Source: CALARM01 sp964431735
Lineage (GTDB): Bacteria; Vulcanimicrobiota; SpSt-956; JAKJGF01
Assembly: GCA_964431735.1 (NCBI GenBank)
Contig: CAYSLJ010000065.1
Span: 1 to 36,557 of the forward strand
Direction of reading: 5' to 3'
DNA length: 36,557 nucleotides
Below the pieces are notes generated by a model, which saw only the letters and a list, made by a program, of their open reading frames with translations, did no database searches and was not told the DNA's origin. Position numbers and translations under genes: made by a program. Numbering within the stretch: the stretch's first letter is position 1; each line of letters starts with the position of its first letter. Of the stretch, positions 32,001 through 36,557 are shown in pieces.

Positions 32001-35000
32001 ATAAAAGATACAATTGAGCCTTTTTTAGAAGCTTACAGAATAGGTCTTGAAACAGGAGATTTTGATTATGCTTGTATTTCTCTGGTATGTTATTTTAACA
32101 GGTCTTTTTTTACGGGAAAAGAATTGACAGAACTTGAAAAAGAAATAAGGAAAATTACAGAAAATCTACATGATATTAAAAGAGATGAAACTGCTCAGGT
32201 TAACAGTATTTATCATCAGGTAATAATAAATTTATCAGGTACATCTGACCATCCTCATGTAATAAAAGGTGATTTTTATGACGAAACAGAAATGTTACCA
32301 CTCTGTGAAAAATCGGGTAATAAAAATATCTTATATACCCTTTATTTAAATAAATTACTTCTTTCTTATCTATTCTATAATTATTCTGAAGCACTGGATA
32401 ATGCAAATAATTTTGATAAAATTTCAGAATTATCTATAAAAATACTGGCTCTGCCGGTCCATCATTTTTATACTTCTTTAGCTTATCTTGCTGTTTATAA
32501 CTCTTCTGATAAGTATCAAAAGAAGATTTTATTAAAAAAAGTTTATAGAAATCAAAAAGAGTTAAAAAAATGGTCTGAATGTATACCTGATAATTATCTT
32601 CATAAATTTTATCTTGTAGAAGCCGAGAAAATGAATGTTTCAGGTCAGGATATAAAGGCTATGGATTTTTATGATAAAGCTATAGCTCTTGCAAAAAAAT
32701 ATGAATATATTAATGAAGAAGCTCTTTCCTGTGAACTTGCAGGCAAATTTTATCTTTCCAGAAATAAGATTAATATAGCAAGAACATTTATAATAGATGC
32801 CAGATATTGTTATTTAAGATGGGGGGCAAAAAGAAAGGTGCAGGACCTTGAGGAAAGATATAAATTATTATTTACAGACAGATTTTATAAGTCCACCGGT
32901 AAAACTGTATCCAGTATAACACCTACAACTGAAAATACAGGAGAAATGCTTGATTTATTTTCAGTTATAAAGGCTTCTCAGGCTATTTCCGGAGAAATAA
33001 ATCATAAGGAATTATTACAAAAACTCATGGATATAGTAATGGAAAATGCAGGAGCAGAAAAAGGTTTCTTGATTTTAAACAGAGAAGGTAATCTATTTGT
33101 AGAATACAGTGTTTTCTTTAATGATAAAAATAAAGAGAATATTACTATTTCAGTCGATTCCTGTGATAGACTTTCTTCCGCTGTTGTTAATTATGTGGCA
33201 AGAACAGGGGAATATATAATATTATCAGATCCTTCAGAAGAAGGCATGTTCACGAGAGATGAATATATTATAGAAATGAAACCTGCTGCAATATTATGTA
33301 TTCCCATTATAAGACAAAACAATCTTATAGGAGTTTTATATCTTGAGAATAATAATATTAAAGGAACATTTACTCCTGATAGAATTAAAGTTCTTCAAAT
33401 TTTTGCTTCTCAGGCCGCTATTTCTATTGAAAATTCACGTCTTTACAGAAAATATGTCAGTATTTTTGAAAATTCTACAGAAGGTATCTTTCAGCTGAAA
33501 AAAGACGGAAGATTGTTAACTGTAAATTCGGCTTTTGTTAATATTTTAGGTTATTCTTCAGTAGATGAATTATTAAAAAGCAGTTACAGTATAATGGAAT
33601 ATCACTTTGTAGATATGGAGAAATATAAAGAATTTCTGAGTATTATGGAAGAATACGGAATAATAAAGAATTTCGAATATAAAGCTTATAAAAAAAATGG
33701 TGATATTCTATGGCTTTCAGTCAATGCCCATAAAATTCAGGATGAATATGAACATGTTCTTTATTACGAAGGTCTTTTGGAAGATGTTACAGAGAAAAAG
33801 CATGCTGAAGAACTCAGGCTTGCCAGAGATGCAGCAGAGGCTGCAACAAAGGCTAAAAGTACATTTCTTGCAAATATGAGTCATGAAATAAGAACCCCTA
33901 TGAATGCCATTCTTGGCTTTACAGAGTTACTGGAAGGTAAAATAAAAGATGAGCAACAGAAACAGTATTTATCTGCAATTTCTTCAAGCGGAAAGACTCT
34001 TTTAAGTCTTATTAATGATATACTGGATTTATCCAAAATAGAAGCCGGAAAACTTGAAATAAATTATAAACCTGTAAATATACATGCTGTTTTTAATGAA
34101 ATAAAACATATTTTTTCTCAAAAAATCAATGAAAAGGAACTTGAACTGATAATAGAATTTAAAACGGATATACCGGAATATTTACTCCTTGATGAAGTCA
34201 GAATAAGGCAGATTCTGTTTAATCTTTTAGGTAATGCCATAAAATTTACCGACAGAGGAGGTCTTATTAAACTATCTGTAGCTAAAGAATACAGGGAAGA
34301 ATATAAAATTGACCTTATTTTTTCTGTCAGTGATACAGGTAGAGGCATAGAGCCTGATCAGAAAGAATTAGTTTTTCAGGCTTTCAGGCAGCAGGAAGGT
34401 CAGAGTCAGGTAAAATACGGCGGAACCGGTCTTGGCCTTACTATTACAAAAAGGCTTGTAGAAATGATGAATGGTAAAATTACGCTGGAAAGTGAGGTAG
34501 GAAAAGGGAGTACTTTTTCTGTACTGTTAAAAGATGTTTCACTGCCAGATAAATTTGACGAATATGACATTCAAACAGAAGGGAACATAGATGATATTAT
34601 ATTTGAACCTGCTAAAGTACTTGTAGTAGATGATATAGAATCTAATAGAAATCTTCTGAAGGGATATCTTTCTTTTTCACCTTTAAACATTCTGGAAGCT
34701 GAAAACGGAAGAGAAGGAATTGAATTTACAAAAAAATATAAACCTGATATTATAATTATGGATATAAAAATGCCTGTTATGAATGGATTGGAAGCAACAA
34801 GAATATTAAAAGACGATGAATATCTCAAGGATATTCCTGTAATTATACTTACTGCTTCTGCTATGAAGGATTTTGAAAATAATATAATAAAATCAGGATG
34901 TAATGAGTGTTTATATAAACCTCTGAGCAGAAAAAAATTATTTGAAACACTTATTAAGTATCTGCCCTGGAAAAAAGAACATATTAAAGAAACTGATAGT

Positions 35001-35291
35001 AAGCCGGTAAATAATTTATCTGAAGAAGTAAAGGATAAGCTTCCTGAGCTTTTGAAAATTTTAGAGGAAGATATGATAAATAAATGGCATGTTATACAAC
35101 AAAAATTTATTATCAGTAATATTCGAGGTTTTGGAGAAGAAATGGCAGGGTTAGGTGAAAAATATAACGTAAAACAACTTGTAGAATGGGGAGAGGATTT
35201 ATTACATCATGCAGGGAACTTTGATAATAAAAAAATAAAAGAGCAGTTTAATTCCTTTCCGGATTTTATAGATGAAATTAAAAAATTGTAA
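29028..35291 (+). CDS. Giant Ser/Thr kinase-AAA-GAF-PAS-hybrid histidine kinase
   Basis: 2087 residues from ATG at 29028, with AGGGA nine bases upstream and ATGA overlap with the ATPase gene. Domains in order: Hanks-type kinase (1-265; H126-K-D-INPSN loop, IDFG 146-149); AAA ATPase (about 290-560; Walker A GYSGTGKS 328-335, Walker B VLFLDDFQWID); a helical TPR-like sensor region (about 650-1290); GAF (about 1305-1475); PAS (about 1475-1595); HisKA with H1619 (MSHEIRTPMNAI) and HATPase (to about 1855); receiver with D1912 (MDIKMPVMNG); and a helical tail of about 90 residues with no clear HPt motif. The N-terminal half follows the HstK-like kinases of cyanobacteria. It has no membrane segment and is probably a cytoplasmic sensor. 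Confidence 0.93.
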   Translation: MNFISLPSYELNSIIYESDRTLVYRGFHKDLPVILKFLKKDYPSSEELFIYKHEYNILKSIEVPGVIKAYDFIKYNNKPVIILEDCNGKSLKEFIKSGPFNIEDFLEIAVTVTGILRHIHLFNITHKDINPSNIIFNPEMDIIKIIDFGISTSLQEEAFDIRNPSFIFGTLPYISPEQTGKMNRSIDYRTDLYSLGVTFYEMITGKVPFESEDILEIIHCHIAKNPVPPSECSKHIPVAISDIILKLLAKNPEDRYQSATGVKKDLEECLRQLKKFGEIKPFPVITGDLPDRLIIPQKLYGRNDELLLLIDCFSSIAPGKKQVVFVSGYSGTGKSSLVMEFSKTVTKYKGFFLSGKFDEFQRIPYSAIILALRELIHRILSEKEENLLSWKEKILSSLGANVKLIIDVIPELKLITGEQPSIEDVGILESQNRFNLAFQNFVSIFAHDKPLVLFLDDFQWIDLSSVKLIELFLTNDKIKYFFLIGAYRNNEENDALTVIINNLKKEGIINKEINLSPLSSDSVTCFIGDTLYHRCDSIKDLSEIILEKTGGNPFFIKEFLRVLYKKQLIKIDICDGYYHCDIKEIKILDITDNMVLYLSKKLTSLSKETIEILEYASFIGNEFDLMTLSVISEQSPHNIYRYMKEAISEGLIFPLREQFIELDDEYIEEIKYRFSHSGIKQSVYSLIPEENRKLFHLKTGNFLYNTFSHKMEEKIFDIVNHFNYSIDAAGSSLELYKYIELNLMAGKKARASMACDIALSYLTVAINHVSLNDWNDRYELILSLYQEACEAAYLNNDLKEAEAFIDIILKNGRSILDKIKAYEIKILSCIASNKFLEGCSISISVLRALKINFPENPSFFDIIKKGFITDFLILRKKIDKLIYLPEMTDPEKLAAMRILSCMLSSSVHLSFNFVPIIFMTMIRLSLKYGNSPLSAYGYVGYAVGRAVVHGGYEKSYEIGRISLKLLEKFKNKDIKTKVLFLFNILRHWKFHIKDTIEPFLEAYRIGLETGDFDYACISLVCYFNRSFFTGKELTELEKEIRKITENLHDIKRDETAQVNSIYHQVIINLSGTSDHPHVIKGDFYDETEMLPLCEKSGNKNILYTLYLNKLLLSYLFYNYSEALDNANNFDKISELSIKILALPVHHFYTSLAYLAVYNSSDKYQKKILLKKVYRNQKELKKWSECIPDNYLHKFYLVEAEKMNVSGQDIKAMDFYDKAIALAKKYEYINEEALSCELAGKFYLSRNKINIARTFIIDARYCYLRWGAKRKVQDLEERYKLLFTDRFYKSTGKTVSSITPTTENTGEMLDLFSVIKASQAISGEINHKELLQKLMDIVMENAGAEKGFLILNREGNLFVEYSVFFNDKNKENITISVDSCDRLSSAVVNYVARTGEYIILSDPSEEGMFTRDEYIIEMKPAAILCIPIIRQNNLIGVLYLENNNIKGTFTPDRIKVLQIFASQAAISIENSRLYRKYVSIFENSTEGIFQLKKDGRLLTVNSAFVNILGYSSVDELLKSSYSIMEYHFVDMEKYKEFLSIMEEYGIIKNFEYKAYKKNGDILWLSVNAHKIQDEYEHVLYYEGLLEDVTEKKHAEELRLARDAAEAATKAKSTFLANMSHEIRTPMNAILGFTELLEGKIKDEQQKQYLSAISSSGKTLLSLINDILDLSKIEAGKLEINYKPVNIHAVFNEIKHIFSQKINEKELELIIEFKTDIPEYLLLDEVRIRQILFNLLGNAIKFTDRGGLIKLSVAKEYREEYKIDLIFSVSDTGRGIEPDQKELVFQAFRQQEGQSQVKYGGTGLGLTITKRLVEMMNGKITLESEVGKGSTFSVLLKDVSLPDKFDEYDIQTEGNIDDIIFEPAKVLVVDDIESNRNLLKGYLSFSPLNILEAENGREGIEFTKKYKPDIIIMDIKMPVMNGLEATRILKDDEYLKDIPVIILTASAMKDFENNIIKSGCNECLYKPLSRKKLFETLIKYLPWKKEHIKETDSKPVNNLSEEVKDKLPELLKILEEDMINKWHVIQQKFIISNIRGFGEEMAGLGEKYNVKQLVEWGEDLLHHAGNFDNKKIKEQFNSFPDFIDEIKKL

Positions 35292-35324
35292 TTACCTGCA
35301 GTTAAATATTAAGGAGAACATTTT

Positions 35325-36452
35325 ATGAATAATAATAAAGAAAAGCAGGAAATACCACTGGTATTAATAGTAGACGATGTGCCTAAAAATATTCAGCTTC
35401 TTGGAAATATATTGAATAATGAAGGTTACGATATTATTATTGCTGAAAATGGAAAAGAAGCTCTTGAGAGAATTTCAGATGTTTTACCGGATATTATTTT
35501 ACTTGATATTATGATGCCTGAAATGGACGGTTATGAAACATGTAAGAGATTAAAAGAAAATGATAGAACCAGAGATATTCCTGTCATATTTTTAACTGCT
35601 AAAACTGAAATGGAAGATATAGTAAAAGGATTTAATGCCGGATCTGTTGATTATGTAACAAAACCTTTTAATTCAAAAGAACTTATGGCAAGAGTAAAGA
35701 CCCATATTACATTGAAAAAATTATTTGATAAAGAAAAAGAATATGTAAAAGAACTGAAAGAATTAAATAAATTAAAAAATAAATTCCTTGGTATTGCAGC
35801 ACATGATATCAGAAGTCCTATTGCAACGATGCAGATGAATATAGAATTTTTATTAAATATATTAACGGAAAATCTTACAGAAGAGCAGATTGATATTTTA
35901 AAAGATACAGAATATCTCGTTAATTATATGAACAGACTCCTGAGTGATATACTGGATATAACTGCAATAGAAGCAGGTAAACTTACACTTAATATGCAGA
36001 AACAGGATTATATGGATTTTTTAACATATAATATAAAAATGAATAGAATATTGTCAGATAAAAAAAATATAAAGATTAATTTTATTTATGAAGATAATCT
36101 GCCTGAGATATTGTTTGACAGAGATAAAATGACTCAGGTTATGAATAATTTAATCGGTAATGCTGTGAAATTTTCTAATAAACATACAACAATAACTATT
36201 GACGTTAAAATGAAAGATAATTATATATTTACAGATGTTATAGATGAAGGTCAGGGGATTCCTGCTACTGAATTATCAAAATTATTCAAGGAATTTCAGC
36301 GGGTCAGTGTAAAACCTACAGGTAATGAAACAAGTACAGGTCTGGGGCTTGCTATAACAAAGAAAATAGTAGAAGGGCATAATGGTATAATAGGTGTTGA
36401 AAGTGAAAAAGGAAAAGGGTCGAGGTTTTATTTTGCTTTACCTGTAAATTAA
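35325..36452 (+). CDS. Receiver-histidine kinase (hybrid response regulator)
   Basis: 375 residues with ATG at 35325 and SD AAGGAGAA, 33 bases after the giant kinase. Residues 12-130 are a receiver (LIVDDVPKN, phospho-acceptor D61 in LLDIMMPEMDG, T91, K113 in TKPF). After a coiled-coil linker (134-153) come HisKA with H160 (GIAAHDIRSPIATM) and HATPase (N box NNLIGNAVKFS, G boxes DEGQGIP and TGLGLAI). It has no sensor or membrane part. Its receiver may take phosphate from the upstream hybrid kinase, and its own kinase may pass it on, so the pair looks like a phosphorelay. Confidence 0.93.
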   Translation: MNNNKEKQEIPLVLIVDDVPKNIQLLGNILNNEGYDIIIAENGKEALERISDVLPDIILLDIMMPEMDGYETCKRLKENDRTRDIPVIFLTAKTEMEDIVKGFNAGSVDYVTKPFNSKELMARVKTHITLKKLFDKEKEYVKELKELNKLKNKFLGIAAHDIRSPIATMQMNIEFLLNILTENLTEEQIDILKDTEYLVNYMNRLLSDILDITAIEAGKLTLNMQKQDYMDFLTYNIKMNRILSDKKNIKINFIYEDNLPEILFDRDKMTQVMNNLIGNAVKFSNKHTTITIDVKMKDNYIFTDVIDEGQGIPATELSKLFKEFQRVSVKPTGNETSTGLGLAITKKIVEGHNGIIGVESEKGKGSRFYFALPVN

Positions 36453-36557
36453 CCTGACAATGTCACATTTAATAAAATAGCAATTAGCTGTTGGTTTTCA
36501 GTTAATAAGGGGTTGTCAAGAAATAACCCAATCATATTTACGTCTATATCGTGACGC
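36453..36557. repeat. 3' end of the kinase operon and inverted copy of the 52-bp repeat
   Basis: 36506-36557 is the exact reverse complement of 15020-15071 and ends in GTGACGC, the first heptad of an array cut by the window edge. No convincing terminator is visible between 36453 and 36505. Confidence 0.85.

Overview
The window is AT-rich DNA from a bacterium. A run of 100 N at 26817-26916 marks a scaffold gap, so this is probably a draft or metagenome assembly. The gene set suggests a diderm-like, signalling-rich, uncultivated bacterium: three large TPR proteins, one of them exported and carrying PepSY domains, a MalEFG importer, sigma-54, a PP2C phosphatase, and a 2087-residue Ser/Thr-kinase/AAA/GAF/PAS/histidine-kinase hybrid of a kind best known from cyanobacteria. 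I cannot assign a phylum. TTG starts with good Shine-Dalgarno (SD) spacing recur (223, 7324, 17375, 22386).

Layout. 1-2006: start of a minus-strand gene, then a coupled ABC-type ATPase plus DUF4276 (Toprim-like) pair that resembles two-gene defence systems. 2072-5374 (minus): a YkgJ-type cysteine-cluster protein and an exported TPR/PepSY protein. 5692-6879: an acidic protein of unknown function. 7324-10479: malE-malF-malG. 10662-14912: two cytoplasmic TPR proteins. 15168-17375 (minus): an excisionase-HTH/receiver fusion, a PlsC acyltransferase and an XRE/S24-like regulator. Two very small genes diverge from the regulator behind repeated operator-like sites. 17939-19819 (minus): an AT-rich three-gene module (TIGR04255-like protein, unknown protein, PIN nuclease broken by one stop codon). 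20325-21090: an orphan gene and decayed debris, including the tail of a formylglycine-generating-enzyme-fold gene. 21183-26033: a C39-like cysteine protease, PP2C, sigma-54 with an inserted zinc knuckle, a zinc-ribbon membrane protein and a DUF2752 protein. 26026-26649 (minus): a histidine phosphatase. 26770-27960: a very dense array of DnaA boxes. 28057-36452: an OppF-type ATPase translationally coupled to the giant hybrid kinase, followed by a receiver-histidine kinase.

The most striking structure is the intergenic region 26770-27960. By hand count it holds about 26 perfect TGTGGATAA boxes in one orientation and 3 perfect TTATCCACA boxes in the other, clustered at 11-12 nt (helical) spacing. 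It ends in a module matching the bacterial origin unwinding element: paired DnaA boxes, a short GC-rich spacer, four CTA trios, then a (TA)n tract. I read it as a candidate chromosomal replication origin lying away from dnaA, or failing that an exceptionally large DnaA-binding locus.

A second theme is dispersed 7-bp tandem repeats (heptads) in intergenic DNA. Several sequence families share a GTRA+3 pattern. They abut genes closely enough to supply a stop codon, create false upstream start codons and form long hairpins. A 52-bp unit carrying such a heptad recurs in inverted orientation at 15020-15071 and at the right end of the window.
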